64,000 nt of DNA from an uncultured Acetatifactor sp. (GCA_910583845.1 CAJUAB010000015.1:1-64000), one strand, 5' to 3'; counted from the first letter of the stretch, positions 37,871 to 47,153 are shown. The notes: a model not told the origin generated them from the letters alone. Numbers and translations: made by a program.

Positions 37871-38126
37871 AGCCATCGCGCAGCGATTCACGGGATTGTC
37901 GCGAAGGCGCACGAGAGGAACTTTCATGAGAGCACTATCGAATGAAAGTTTCTCTCATGGGGTGCGCCGAAGGGACAACCCCTTCAGAGCCATCGCGCAG
38001 CGATTTACGGGGTTGTCGCGAAGGCGCACGAGAGGAACTTTCATGAGTGCATTATCGAATGAAAGTTTCTCTCATGGGATGCGCCGAAGGGACAAACCCC
38101 CTTCAGAGCCATCGCGCAGCGATTCA
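37871..38126. repeat. Doubled palindromic repeat element between hisB and hisI
   Basis: Two full units of about 118 bases (37871-37987, 37988-38106) and a short third start (38107-38126). Each begins AGCCATCGCGCAGCGATT, contains the small hairpin ATCGC-GCA-GCGAT and a large imperfect hairpin: GGTTGTC, GGCGCA, GAGAG and AACTTTCAT on one side are answered by ATGAAAGTT, CTCTC, TGCGCC and GACAACC on the other. It is too regular to be coding, and the hisI start lies just past it. Confidence 0.85.
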
Positions 38127-38142
38127 ATTAGGAGAAAAAAGT

Positions 38143-38466
38143 ATGCAATGGGAAGATTTGAAGAAAGATCCCCAGGGGCTTGTCCCCGTGATCGTTCAGG
38201 ACGCGGACAACGGGGAAGTACTGATGATGGCCTATATGAACAGACAGGCCTATGAGGATACCCTCCGCACCGGACAGATGCATTATTACAGCCGCAGCCG
38301 CAGGGAACAATGGCTGAAAGGCGAGACCAGCGGACATTACCAGCATATGAAATCCCTGACGGCGGACTGTGACCGGGATACACTGCTGGCAAAGGTAGAC
38401 CAGGTAGGCGCCGCCTGCCATACCGGTTCCCGCAGCTGTTTTTTTCAGAAGATAGCGGAGTTATAG
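38143..38466 (+). CDS. hisI: Phosphoribosyl-AMP cyclohydrolase HisI
   Basis: A 107-residue cyclohydrolase without a fused HisE. Metal-site motifs: DADNGEVLMMAYMN, SRREQWLKGETSGHYQ, and D/C residues in LTADCDRDTLL and ACHTGSRSCF. AGGAG at the third repeat end precedes the ATG. hisA, hisF, hisH, hisC and hisE are not in the window. Confidence 0.94.
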   Translation: MQWEDLKKDPQGLVPVIVQDADNGEVLMMAYMNRQAYEDTLRTGQMHYYSRSRREQWLKGETSGHYQHMKSLTADCDRDTLLAKVDQVGAACHTGSRSCFFQKIAEL

Positions 38467-38526
38467 GAAAATCCTGAATGGCTCCTGGACGGAACACATA
38501 CAATTGAATAACAGAGCGGACTGATT

Positions 38527-38554
38527 CCGGGTATCTGTAGATGCCCGGACTTTT
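38527..38554 (+). terminator. Terminator of the his operon
   Basis: CCGGGTATC and GATGCCCGG form a 9-bp stem (one G-U pair) around TGTA, followed by ACTTTTG. Confidence 0.7.
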
Positions 38555-38608
38555 GTTCAGTTTCTTTATCGTCAGTAAACAGTTTCCGGACAGGGCAGGG
38601 AGGTAACG

Positions 38609-38947
38609 ATGAGCGACATTTCCACACAGCAGAAACTACAGTTGGCAAGACAGGTACGGGAACGGTATCAACAGGACCGGCAGGATCTGGGGCAGCGGGA
38701 ACAACTGCTCTACGGCAGAACTCTCAGCTATTTTGAGGAAGATCCGGTTTACGGCGAGATGTCCGGTTATGGCGGACAGCCCACGGACGGCAGCGGCGCG
38801 GGAAAAACCGGCACTCTGGGGCTGCGGATACTGCTGGCGGCAATACTTGTATGCCTGCTGTCCCTGGCCGGACACCGGGGAGATACGCTTTTTGGCCTGA
38901 CCAGCGGACAGATATCGGATTACATCAGATGGGATTGCACCCCCTGA
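38609..38947 (+). CDS. Small membrane protein of unknown function
   Basis: A 112-residue protein with a charged, helical N-terminal half (QLARQVRERYQQDRQDLGQREQ) and one transmembrane segment at about 73-88. I do not recognise it. GGGAGG lies upstream of the ATG. Confidence 0.55.
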   Translation: MSDISTQQKLQLARQVRERYQQDRQDLGQREQLLYGRTLSYFEEDPVYGEMSGYGGQPTDGSGAGKTGTLGLRILLAAILVCLLSLAGHRGDTLFGLTSGQISDYIRWDCTP

Positions 38948-38969
38948 AAGCCGCAGACTCCCCAGACCA

Positions 38970-39008
38970 CGGCATGGTATTGCTTTTACGCGTTCCATGC
39001 CGTATACT
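38970..39008 (+). promoter_or_regulatory. Promoter with an operator-like inverted repeat
   Basis: TTGCTT, 17 bases, TATACT. A perfect inverted repeat, CGGCATGG at 38970-38977 and CCATGCCG at 38995-39002, surrounds the -35 box and ends directly at the -10 box, the place where a dimeric repressor would block it. Confidence 0.6.
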
Positions 39009-39056
39009 ATAAAAAGGATCTGCCCTATTGCATATGAAAGAAAGGACTGTAAACAG

Positions 39057-40955
39057 ATGATGACAGAAAAGCTGGCCCTGTCGGATGACATTCTGATGAA
39101 GATAGAAAAACCGGCCCGGTATATCGGCAATGAAGTAAACGCGGTGGTCAAGGACAAGTCCCGGGTGGAAGTGCGCTTTGCCATGTGTTTTCCGGATGTG
39201 TATGAAATCGGCATGTCCCATCTGGGTATCCAGATACTCTACGATATGTTCAACAGCTGGGAGGATGTGTGGTGTGAGAGAGTCTATTCCCCCTGGATAG
39301 ACCTGGACGCCATTATGAGACAGCAGCATATCCCCCTTTTTGGCCTGGAATCGCAGGAGCCTGTGAAAGACATGGACTTTTTGGGCATTACCATACAGTA
39401 TGAAATGTGCTATACCAATATTCTCCAGGTACTGGATCTGGCCCAGATCCCCCTGCTGGCGGCGGAGAGAGGGGAGGGCTGCCCCATTGTCATAGGCGGC
39501 GGTCCCTGCGCTTACAATCCGGAACCCATTGCGGATTTTTTTGATCTTTTCTATATCGGAGAGGGAGAGACACAGTACCGCAGCCTCCTGGATCTGTATA
39601 AATCCTGTAAAAAAGAGGGCTGCGGACGGACAGAATTTCTTCGCCGGGCGGCCCGTCTGCCAGGCATGTACGTCCCCCGTTTCTATCAGGTGACCTATCA
39701 CGGGGACGGTACCATCAAAAGTTTTTCCCCCACAGAGGAGGGAATCCCCAAAACTGTTGTGAAAGAGGCGGAAATGCGGATGTTCGACACCTATTATCCC
39801 ATGAAGCCAGTGGTTCCCTATATAAAAGTGACCCAGGACCGGGTGGTACTGGAAATCCAGAGGGGCTGTATCCGCGGCTGCCGGTTCTGCCAGGCGGGAC
39901 AGCTGTATCGTCCAGTGCGGGAGAGAGATCTGGAAATGCTGAAAGGCATAGCCCTGGAGATGTTGAAAAACACCGGGCATGAGGAAATCTCCCTGAGCTC
40001 CTTAAGTTCCAGCGATTACAGCAGACTGCCGGAGCTGATCGACTTTCTGATCGGGGAGTGCGGGGATAAAAAGATCAACATTTCCCTCCCCTCCCTGCGG
40101 GTTGACGCTTTTTCCCTGGATGTGATGAGCAAGGTGCAGGATGTCCGCAAGTCTTCCCTGACCTTCGCGCCGGAGGCAGGCAGCCAGCGGCTGCGCGATG
40201 TGATCAACAAAGGCCTGACGGAGGAGGACATCATACAGGGCTGCGCCCTGGCATTCCGGGGGGGCTGGACAAGGGTAAAACTGTATTTTATGCTGGGGCT
40301 GCCCACGGAAACCCCGGAGGATATGCGGGGCATTGCGGAGCTGTCCAACAGGATTGCCGCCACATTTTTTGAGGAAGTGCCCAAGCAGGCCCGTACCAAC
40401 GGACGGGTCCAGATCGTCACCAGCACCTCCTTCTTTGTGCCCAAGCCCTTTACGCCCTTCCAATGGGCCAGTCAGTGTACCCGGGAGGAATTTATTGAAA
40501 AGGCCTATTTTACCCGCAAGTGCGTCTCCGAACAACTGAACCAGAAAAGCATTAAGTACAATTATCATGAGGCGGATGCCAGTGTGTGGGAAGGAGTATT
40601 GGCCCGGGGAGACAGACGGTTGTCCCGGGTAATCCTGGGAGTATACCGAAAGGGCTGTTTTTACGATGCCTGGAGCGAATATTTCAGGAATGATGTCTGG
40701 GAGGAAACCATGGCGGAATGCGGCCTGACGGCAGAGTTCTATTCTCACAGAGAAAGGCCTCTGGATGAGATTTTCCCCTGGGATTTTATTGACTGCGGCG
40801 TCACCAGGGAATTTCTTGAGAGAGAATGGCTGAAAGCCCGGCAGGGCCGGACCTCCGAGAATTGTAAGGTCAAATGTCAGGGATGCGGCGCGGCCCGATT
40901 CGGAGGCGGGATCTGCTTTGAACCCAGAGAAATGACAGGAGAAAACAACTTATGA
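39057..40955 (+). CDS. TIGR03960-type B12-binding radical SAM protein
   Basis: A 632-residue radical-SAM protein. An N-terminal B12-binding-like domain (FPDVYEIGMSHLGIQILYD) precedes the cluster motif C271-IRG-C275-RF-C278. The C-terminal CQGCGA is another cysteine pair. In Clostridia and related bacteria it is paired with the TIGR03936 protein, encoded here with a 4-base overlap, and with RNase G. The reaction is unknown. Start chosen at ATG 39057 with AAAGGA upstream. Confidence 0.92.
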   Translation: MMTEKLALSDDILMKIEKPARYIGNEVNAVVKDKSRVEVRFAMCFPDVYEIGMSHLGIQILYDMFNSWEDVWCERVYSPWIDLDAIMRQQHIPLFGLESQEPVKDMDFLGITIQYEMCYTNILQVLDLAQIPLLAAERGEGCPIVIGGGPCAYNPEPIADFFDLFYIGEGETQYRSLLDLYKSCKKEGCGRTEFLRRAARLPGMYVPRFYQVTYHGDGTIKSFSPTEEGIPKTVVKEAEMRMFDTYYPMKPVVPYIKVTQDRVVLEIQRGCIRGCRFCQAGQLYRPVRERDLEMLKGIALEMLKNTGHEEISLSSLSSSDYSRLPELIDFLIGECGDKKINISLPSLRVDAFSLDVMSKVQDVRKSSLTFAPEAGSQRLRDVINKGLTEEDIIQGCALAFRGGWTRVKLYFMLGLPTETPEDMRGIAELSNRIAATFFEEVPKQARTNGRVQIVTSTSFFVPKPFTPFQWASQCTREEFIEKAYFTRKCVSEQLNQKSIKYNYHEADASVWEGVLARGDRRLSRVILGVYRKGCFYDAWSEYFRNDVWEETMAECGLTAEFYSHRERPLDEIFPWDFIDCGVTREFLEREWLKARQGRTSENCKVKCQGCGAARFGGGICFEPREMTGENNL

Positions 40956-41821
40956 AAGTGCGTGTGAAGTTTCGCAAATATGGTCCTGTCCGTTTTATCG
41001 GGCACCTGGACGTAATGCGGTTTTTTCAGAAATGCATACGGCGTGCCGGGATTGACGTGGCCTATACCACGGGTTACAGCCCGCACCAGATTATGTCCTT
41101 CGCGGCTCCGTTAGGGGTTGGGCTGACCAGCGACGGGGAATATATGGACATAGAGTGCAACAGTGTAACCACCTCCCGGGATATGACAGAACGTTTCAAT
41201 AGAGCCAGTGTGCCGGGGATCGAGATTGTCAGCGTGGTGCTGCTGCCGGAAAGCGCGGGCAATGCCATGGCCAGTGTGGCGGCGGCAGATTATACCGTCA
41301 GATTCAGGGAAGGGAGGGAGCCCTCCTTTGACTATATGGGAAAACTTTCGGATTTTTATGCCCAGCGGGAGATTCTCATCACCAAAGAGACCAAAAAGAA
41401 CACACTGACCGTAGATATCAGACCGGGGATCTATGAGTTATGGGCAAACCCGGAAGAGCGGGAGATTCACATGCTGGTGGATGCCTCCAGCGGTGGCAAT
41501 ATCAAGCCTTCACAGGTCATGGAGGCCTATGCGGCCTGGCAGGGGGAAACTTTGGCAGAAAATGCCTGTATGGTCCACCGCCGTGATACTTATCTGAATC
41601 TGGCTCATCCCGGACAGCCCCGGCAGCTGGCTCCTCTGGATGCCATCGGCAGCCAGATTCTGGAGCCCCGGACAGATGAAAAGAGGCTTTTGCTTGCCAG
41701 GGAGGCTGACCTCCGCAAGGCTGAAACAGCGGCAAAGGCCCGACAGCTCCGGCAGGAAACGCTGGCGGCCCAGGATGCACGGCAGCAAACATGGCTGCAG
41801 TCCCGGGCCGAGAAACAATAG
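40952..41821 (+). CDS. TIGR03936-type radical-SAM-associated protein
   Basis: A 289-residue protein, opening KVRVKFRKYGPVRFIGHLDVMRFF, the signature of this partner family, and GYSPHQIMSFAAPLGVGLTSDGEY. Its ATG lies in the stop of the radical-SAM gene (ATGA), indicating coupled translation. The C-terminus is Ala/Arg/Gln-rich and helical. Partner of an uncharacterised RNA- or ribosome-related system by association with rng. Confidence 0.88.
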   Translation: MKVRVKFRKYGPVRFIGHLDVMRFFQKCIRRAGIDVAYTTGYSPHQIMSFAAPLGVGLTSDGEYMDIECNSVTTSRDMTERFNRASVPGIEIVSVVLLPESAGNAMASVAAADYTVRFREGREPSFDYMGKLSDFYAQREILITKETKKNTLTVDIRPGIYELWANPEEREIHMLVDASSGGNIKPSQVMEAYAAWQGETLAENACMVHRRDTYLNLAHPGQPRQLAPLDAIGSQILEPRTDEKRLLLAREADLRKAETAAKARQLRQETLAAQDARQQTWLQSRAEKQ

Positions 41822-41878
41822 GAACCCTGGCGAGTTTTGCAATTACTTAAAAAGTATCAGAAAAAGAGAGGAGCGGGA

Positions 41879-43270
41879 ATGAGCAGAAGCATACGCCAGG
41901 CAGTGCCCCGGCCAGACGGGGAGCAGTATCGCAGAGAGCGGGAAGCAGGAAAAGTCGTGATCACGGCATGTCCGTCCGGCTTATGCGTCAGAAGAGGACA
42001 TGCATCCGGTCCGGAATCCGGCTGTCTGATGGCGGCGCTGTTTGGGCATGACCGTCTGACTGCCGTTCAGACCTTTTCCCCGGACACGCGCAGCCGTATC
42101 GGCGCGGTATATCTCGGGAAAATCAAAAAGATTCTCAAAAATTTAAATGCCTGCTTTGTGGAAATTGCAGGAGGGGAGCAATGCTTTCTGCACATGGGAG
42201 GCGAAAATGACGCCCCCTTTCTGACGAACAGAACCTATGACGGCAGACTCATGGAGGGGGATGAAGTGCTGGTTCAGCTCCGGCAGGAAGCCGTCAAAAC
42301 GAAGCAGGCGACGGTGTCCACACGGATTACCATGCAGGGAGAATATTTTGTATTTGCCACAGGGACATCCAGGTCAGGCATTTCCAGAAAGTTGGGAGAA
42401 GCTCAGAAAAGTCTTCTGCGGGATTTTCTGGAGCGCGCGAAAATCACGGATCAGGAGGGCCTGCTGGCGCAGGAGGAAGGCGTCCCACCCTTCGGACTGG
42501 TGGCGCGTACCCGGGCGGGCCTGATTTTGGAACAGGCCGATCCGGATTGTGAGGATGTCCTGTATCGGGAATATGATCGGCTGCGTCAGCAGTTTACCGC
42601 TGTCTTTTTACAGGGGCGGCACCGGACCTGTTACAGCTGTCTGCACGAGGCCGGATCTGCGCTGGAGGAAGCGCTCACCCCTTTTCTGCCGGATGAATAC
42701 GAAGAAGTGGTGACAGATCTTGCGCCCATCTATGAGGAATTGTCCCGGCTGCGGGAGCAGGGGCGCTTTTCTCTGGAAAAGAAACAGCTCCGCCTGTATC
42801 AGGACCCGGATTTTCCTCTGAACAAACTCTATAGTCTGGAGACAAGACTGAGGGAAGCCACGGCCCGGACGGTATGGCTGAAATCAGGTGCCAATCTGGT
42901 GGTGGAGCAGACGGAAAGCCTTACCGCCATCGATGTAAACACAGGAAAATGTACCCGGACATCCGCCCGGGAACCGGGAAAGCCTTCTTCGGCGGATGTC
43001 ATGCGCCGGGTGAATCTGGAGGCTGCCGTAGAGGTAGCCCGCCAATTGCGGCTGAGAAACCTGTCCGGTATCATTATTGTAGATTTTATCAACCTGGCCA
43101 CTCTGGCTCAGGAGGAGGAGCTGCTGCAAAAGCTGCGGGAACTGACGGAAAACGATCCTGTGACAGTGCAGGTAGTGGATATGACGCCGCTGGGGCTGGT
43201 GGAGATTACACGGAAGAAAGTGTATCCTTCTCTGCGGGAACAACTGGAGCGGACAGTTGTGGAAACGTAA
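41879..43270 (+). CDS. rng: Ribonuclease G / E family
   Basis: A 463-residue Rng/Rne-type endoribonuclease. The S1 domain covers about 70-135 (GAVYLGKIKKIL, ACFVEIAGGEQCFLH); the catalytic Asp residues are D352 in LTAIDVNTGK and D402 in IIIVDFINL. The C-terminal membrane-binding and scaffold regions of RNase E are absent. GAGAGGAG precedes the ATG. rplU, which often follows rng in Clostridia, is not here. Confidence 0.92.
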   Translation: MSRSIRQAVPRPDGEQYRREREAGKVVITACPSGLCVRRGHASGPESGCLMAALFGHDRLTAVQTFSPDTRSRIGAVYLGKIKKILKNLNACFVEIAGGEQCFLHMGGENDAPFLTNRTYDGRLMEGDEVLVQLRQEAVKTKQATVSTRITMQGEYFVFATGTSRSGISRKLGEAQKSLLRDFLERAKITDQEGLLAQEEGVPPFGLVARTRAGLILEQADPDCEDVLYREYDRLRQQFTAVFLQGRHRTCYSCLHEAGSALEEALTPFLPDEYEEVVTDLAPIYEELSRLREQGRFSLEKKQLRLYQDPDFPLNKLYSLETRLREATARTVWLKSGANLVVEQTESLTAIDVNTGKCTRTSAREPGKPSSADVMRRVNLEAAVEVARQLRLRNLSGIIIVDFINLATLAQEEELLQKLRELTENDPVTVQVVDMTPLGLVEITRKKVYPSLREQLERTVVET

Positions 43271-43441
43271 ACCATCTGCCTGTGGGAATCCCATATCCGG
43301 CGCGAGGCGGCGGGGCGGGCGGAGAGCCGGAAAGCGCTCAGAAGCGGATTTTGGTTTTCCGCCCGGATATCAAGAGACGGAACGCTTTGCCCGGAAACTT
43401 CAAAAGACGGAGGATCGGATCATTGGTCGGAAAGGATATGT

Positions 43442-44005
43442 GTGGATATGAAACTTCTTAAGATGGAAAAAGTGGGGAACGGCAGATTTCTGAAAAACTA
43501 TGAGCTGACCTACCTGAACAAGGCCGGAAGAGAAAAAAAGTATGAGATTGTCAGCCGCAGGGAATTGTCCTCCCCGGAGGACCTGGGGCAGAAGCCCAGC
43601 GGCGTATCCATTGTGGCAATCTGCCAGGGCAGATTGCTTTTGCTCCACGAATTCCGTATGGGCGTAAACCGGAACGTATACAATCTCTGTGCGGGGATGC
43701 TGGAGGAGGGGGAGTCCGTGGAGGACTGCATTCAGAGGGAGCTGTATGAGGAAACCGGGCTTTCCGTCAGAAAGATCCGGGACATATTGCCCGCCTCCTT
43801 CGCGGCGGTGGCTTTTTCCGATGTCACCACCTATATTGCGGTTGTGGAGGCCGAGGGAGAGATGCAGGATCATACCTCAGAGAACGAGCAGATCGATTCC
43901 CGTTTTTATACCAGAGAAGAGGTGCGGGACCTGATTCAGACGGAACAGTTCAGTTCCAGGGCACAGCTGGCGGCATATTTTTTTGCGCAGGGAGCTCTGG
44001 ATTAA
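43442..44005 (+). CDS. Nudix hydrolase, ADP-ribose pyrophosphatase-like
   Basis: A 187-residue Nudix enzyme with the complete box G85-x5-E-x7-REL-x-EE-x-GL in AGMLEEGESVED followed by RELYEETGL. Sequence before the box fits ADP-ribose-type Nudix proteins. GTG 43442 is best spaced from AAAGGA; ATG 43448 is possible. About 170 bases before it show no gene of their own. Confidence 0.87.
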   Translation: MDMKLLKMEKVGNGRFLKNYELTYLNKAGREKKYEIVSRRELSSPEDLGQKPSGVSIVAICQGRLLLLHEFRMGVNRNVYNLCAGMLEEGESVEDCIQRELYEETGLSVRKIRDILPASFAAVAFSDVTTYIAVVEAEGEMQDHTSENEQIDSRFYTREEVRDLIQTEQFSSRAQLAAYFFAQGALD

Positions 44006-44039
44006 GTGAAGCTGCCCCATCAGAAGGGAAGATACGATT

Positions 44040-45023
44040 ATGAAGATATTTGCGTATTGTTTGCGGGAATTTGATGAAAAGCCCATGTTTGACAAACTGG
44101 CCGGGGAGTTTCACGCCCAGTATGGCTACAGCACGGAATACCCGGTTATGGAAAATGTGGATCTGGCCCGGGGATATGACGCCGTGAGCTGCACGCCCTG
44201 CAATATGGGCGCGGATATGCTACAGCGTTTTTATGATGTCGGTGTGCGTTACGTGGCCACCCGCTCCATCGGTTTTGACCATATTGATCTGGAAAAGGCG
44301 AGGCAGCTGGGCATGGGTGTCTGCCATGTGAGCTATGAGCCGGAAACAGTGGCGGATTACGCCATTATGCTCATGCTTATGTGCTGCCGTAACATGCCCC
44401 ATATCATGAATCGTTCCCTGGTGCAGGACTACAGCCTGAAAGGAAAGATGGGCAGGGATCTCAGTGACTGCACGGTCGGTATCATAGGCGCAGGTCAGAT
44501 CGGGAGCACGGTCATCCGGCATCTGAGCGGATTTGGCTGCAAAATGCTGGCATATGACCTGTATCAGAATCCCCGGCTGGAGGGATTGGCGGAATTTGTA
44601 TCCCTGGAAGAGCTCTATGCCCGGAGCGATATCCTGACGCTCCATGCTCCGGCCACGGCGGAAAACTATCATCTGATTGATGCCAGGGCCTTGTCAAAGA
44701 TGCGGGACGGTGTAATCCTGATCAATACGGCCAGAGGAGCTCTGGTGGACACGGAAGCATTGATTCAGGGTCTGGAATCGGGCAAGGTAGGGCATGCGGC
44801 GCTGGATGTGCTGGAGGATGAAGCGGGGTTATACTATGCCAACCGTATGGGGGATGTGATTGTCAACCGCCAGATGGCCATCCTGCGTTCCTTCCCCAAT
44901 GTGATCCTGTCTCCCCACACTGCCTTTTATACGGAACGAGTGGTCTGGAATATGGCTTATAAAACCTTCAAGGGTGTGCAGGATATGATGGAGCATGTGG
45001 AAAATCCCCTGATTATCCTGTGA
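44040..45023 (+). CDS. D-isomer-specific 2-hydroxyacid dehydrogenase (D-lactate/VanH-like)
   Basis: A 327-residue NAD-dependent dehydrogenase. The nucleotide loop is G150-AGQIG155, followed by INTARGAL with the catalytic Arg, and SPHTAFYTE with the catalytic His. LDVLEDEAGLYYANRMGD resembles D-lactate dehydrogenases and VanH. No vanA or vanX homologue is nearby, so an ordinary fermentative D-lactate dehydrogenase is the simpler reading. Confidence 0.87.
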   Translation: MKIFAYCLREFDEKPMFDKLAGEFHAQYGYSTEYPVMENVDLARGYDAVSCTPCNMGADMLQRFYDVGVRYVATRSIGFDHIDLEKARQLGMGVCHVSYEPETVADYAIMLMLMCCRNMPHIMNRSLVQDYSLKGKMGRDLSDCTVGIIGAGQIGSTVIRHLSGFGCKMLAYDLYQNPRLEGLAEFVSLEELYARSDILTLHAPATAENYHLIDARALSKMRDGVILINTARGALVDTEALIQGLESGKVGHAALDVLEDEAGLYYANRMGDVIVNRQMAILRSFPNVILSPHTAFYTERVVWNMAYKTFKGVQDMMEHVENPLIIL

Positions 45024-45082
45024 AAAGAGATGTTTGGATGCCGGATGCTCCATCGGCCAGAAAGCAGTTTTCAAACACGCTG

Positions 45083-45103
45083 CGGGTTTTGCACCCGTTT
45101 TTT
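45083..45103 (+). terminator. Intrinsic terminator after the dehydrogenase gene
   Basis: CGGGT-TTTGC-ACCCG followed by TTTTTT, 60 bases past the stop. Confidence 0.7.
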
Positions 45104-45185
45104 GCCTACACTGACCGATGCCGCCATCTGCTGTGCTATGTTTTACAATTGCCTGATACAGAATGAAAACCCGAGGAGAAACGGA

Positions 45186-45725
45186 ATGAATATCCACATT
45201 GCAGAGCAGCTTACCAAAGCGCAGATGAAGGAATTAAAAAAGTTGTACCGGAATGCCTTCCCGGCAAGTGAGAAGAAACCCTTTTGGCTGATCCGCAAAA
45301 AGAAACGGCAGGGGTTCTCTGAAATCCTGGGGCTGGTAAATGAGGAAAACCGGCTGGTGGGAGAGATCATTACCATCATATGGCGGGATCTGCTGCTGGT
45401 GGATTATTTTGCCATTGCGGAAGATGTCCGGGGACAGGGCTGCGGAGCCAGGGCCCTGGAGCTTATGAAAGAGCGGTACCGTGGAAAGCGATTGCTGCTG
45501 GAGATTGAGACGCCTGACCTCCCCTGTGATAACAGCCGGGAGCGGGTGCGCCGCAAGCGGTTTTACCAGTCCTGCGGCATGGAAAGTATGGAATATCATG
45601 TGGGACTGTTTGGCGTGGAAATGGAGATCATGACTTTCCAGTGTCAGGTCAGCTTTGAGGAATACCATGAAATTTTCGTGGGAGTATATGGGAAACGTTT
45701 CGCCGGAAACATTACCCGGATTTAG
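45186..45725 (+). CDS. GNAT-family N-acetyltransferase
   Basis: A 179-residue acetyltransferase with the acetyl-CoA motif VRGQGCGARALELM and a following LLLEIETPDLP strand. GAGGAGAAACGG selects ATG 45186; the frame opens at 45030. The stop codon lies in a threefold repeat of ACCCGGATTTAG. Substrate unknown. Confidence 0.82.
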   Translation: MNIHIAEQLTKAQMKELKKLYRNAFPASEKKPFWLIRKKKRQGFSEILGLVNEENRLVGEIITIIWRDLLLVDYFAIAEDVRGQGCGARALELMKERYRGKRLLLEIETPDLPCDNSRERVRRKRFYQSCGMESMEYHVGLFGVEMEIMTFQCQVSFEEYHEIFVGVYGKRFAGNITRI

Positions 45726-45774
45726 ACCCGGATTTAGACCCGGATTTATTTTGAAAAATAATTCGGGAAAGATA

Positions 45775-45803
45775 TGGACAAAAAAGAAAAATAGTACTAT
45801 AAT
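45775..45803 (+). promoter_or_regulatory. Promoter of the 45868 lipoprotein gene
   Basis: TGGACA, 17 bases, then perfect TATAAT, 65 bases before the ATG. Confidence 0.65.
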
Positions 45804-45867
45804 TTCATTTGATCGCTGATAGACAGGGGTCAGATAAAAAGTAGTATGAAAGAGGAGAGGAGAAATT

Positions 45868-46407
45868 ATGAAACTCAGAAAGAAGTTAGTTGCTTGTGTT
45901 GCGGTCATGATGATGGCCTGCATGATGCTCAGTTCCTGTGGCAGCCCCAGCGGAACCACAGTGAACAATGTTGTTAAGGCAGTGGACGGTCAGGCAGACG
46001 GGGAGATCGGCACTACTTTCAGAACAGCATTCTTTGACTACAGTGTTGATTCTGTAGCATATCCTTCCGAGTACGAGGGTTATACCCCCAGTGAAGGCAT
46101 GCAGCTGCTGGATGTCGTAATCACGATCAAGAACACCTTTGGCGAGGCGCTGCCCATGTTTAACAGCGATTTCCAGATTCAGTGGCATGACCTGGGCGAT
46201 GGCGACGAGGATTATGATTTCGGTATTGAGATGGACAGTTCCAGCACCATAATGCCTTCCGAGTATTCTCTTGCCAAGGGAGACAGCTGCACTTATCATA
46301 TTCTTTATGAAGTGCCCGCGGAAGCCAAGGAATTTTCGGTATCCTACCTGGAGTTCTTTTCCGACAATACCGAAGGAGATGTATTCTTCACTGTCTTTAA
46401 CAAGTAA
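45868..46407 (+). CDS. DUF4352-like (telokin-like) lipoprotein
   Basis: A 179-residue lipoprotein: signal helix and lipobox LSSC (Cys at about residue 24), then an immunoglobulin-like beta domain of the DUF4352 kind (LLDVVITIKNTFGE, ending SYLEFFSDN). Likely anchored outside the membrane; function unknown. It is flanked by its own promoter and terminator. GAGGAGAGGAG precedes the ATG. Confidence 0.75.
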   Translation: MKLRKKLVACVAVMMMACMMLSSCGSPSGTTVNNVVKAVDGQADGEIGTTFRTAFFDYSVDSVAYPSEYEGYTPSEGMQLLDVVITIKNTFGEALPMFNSDFQIQWHDLGDGDEDYDFGIEMDSSSTIMPSEYSLAKGDSCTYHILYEVPAEAKEFSVSYLEFFSDNTEGDVFFTVFNK

Positions 46408-46430
46408 GAATAAATATCCATAATGTTATG

Positions 46431-46468
46431 GGGGAATGTAGCCTTTAGGGGTTGCATTCCCCTTTTAT
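46431..46468 (+). terminator. Intrinsic terminator
   Basis: GGGGAATG and CATTCCCC form a perfect 8-bp stem, followed by TTTTATTTT, just after the lipoprotein gene. Confidence 0.8.
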
Positions 46469-46548
46469 TTTGTGTATTATAGTATAAGAGGAAACAGACG
46501 TATTATAAAGTACTGCTTACACTATAAACGTAAAAGGAGATAACGGAA

Positions 46549-47121
46549 ATGGAAAGCAGAAATATAAGTGAAGAACAGGCGCAGATTTGGATATCTGTAC
46601 CGCAAAAGCACAAGAGAACAACGATGGTTTTGGCCACATCCGGAGGAGTGCTGCTTCTGGGCGCTCTGCTGATCGGAGGCTACAAAGTCTGTATGATTGC
46701 GGGTATTGTAATGGCCGCCGCTGCAATTCTGGTCCATTTTCTGCTCCAAAAAAGGATTACCCTCGCTCATATCATTTTCTATTTTTATCAGGGGGAAATG
46801 TACCTGATCTCCCTGCATAAAGCTGATGAAAAGCTGTACGCCTATTTGCACGGTCAGACGGAAGAGAAGCCTGCTCCTGCGGAAAAAACCACGGATTTCC
46901 TGCTTAAAATGGCGGACCGCTCCGTTATATGGCGCATCCTGGAGATTTACAATGTAACGGAATTGAAGTCCCGGCCTGAAAATAGAAAATACAGAATTAA
47001 CACACAGTTTGATCTTCCGCGTTATACCTATGACTCTGTTCTGGGCATAGTAGTACAGGAAAAGCGATTTGAGAATTTTGATAACCTGATCCGGACTTTA
47101 CAGTGCATGGCGGAATCTTAG
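46549..47121 (+). CDS. Two-helix membrane protein of unknown function
   Basis: A 190-residue protein with two adjacent transmembrane segments at about 25-65 and a cytosolic C-terminal domain of about 120 residues ending FENFDNLIRTLQCM. I do not recognise the family. AAAGGAGATAACGG precedes the ATG; TTGCAT-17-TATTAT overlapping the terminator upstream could be its promoter. Confidence 0.6.
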   Translation: MESRNISEEQAQIWISVPQKHKRTTMVLATSGGVLLLGALLIGGYKVCMIAGIVMAAAAILVHFLLQKRITLAHIIFYFYQGEMYLISLHKADEKLYAYLHGQTEEKPAPAEKTTDFLLKMADRSVIWRILEIYNVTELKSRPENRKYRINTQFDLPRYTYDSVLGIVVQEKRFENFDNLIRTLQCMAES

Positions 47122-47124
47122 GTA

Positions 47125-47153
47125 TTGTGAAACAGCCTTATTTGTTGTATAAT
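47125..47153 (+). promoter_or_regulatory. Promoter of thrH
   Basis: TTGTGA, 17 bases, then perfect TATAAT, 41 bases before the thrH ATG. Confidence 0.65.

Noticed and set aside
37858..38142. CRISPR array between hisB and hisI
   Set aside because: Only two long repeats that adjoin each other without unique spacers; internal palindromes fit a REP- or MITE-like element.
44040..45023. Vancomycin-resistance vanH
   Set aside because: No vanA-type ligase, vanX or vanRS is adjacent; an ordinary D-lactate dehydrogenase explains the similarity.
45715..45750. Threefold ACCCGGATTTAG repeat at the end of the GNAT gene
   Set aside because: Short, spans the stop codon, most simply replication slippage.
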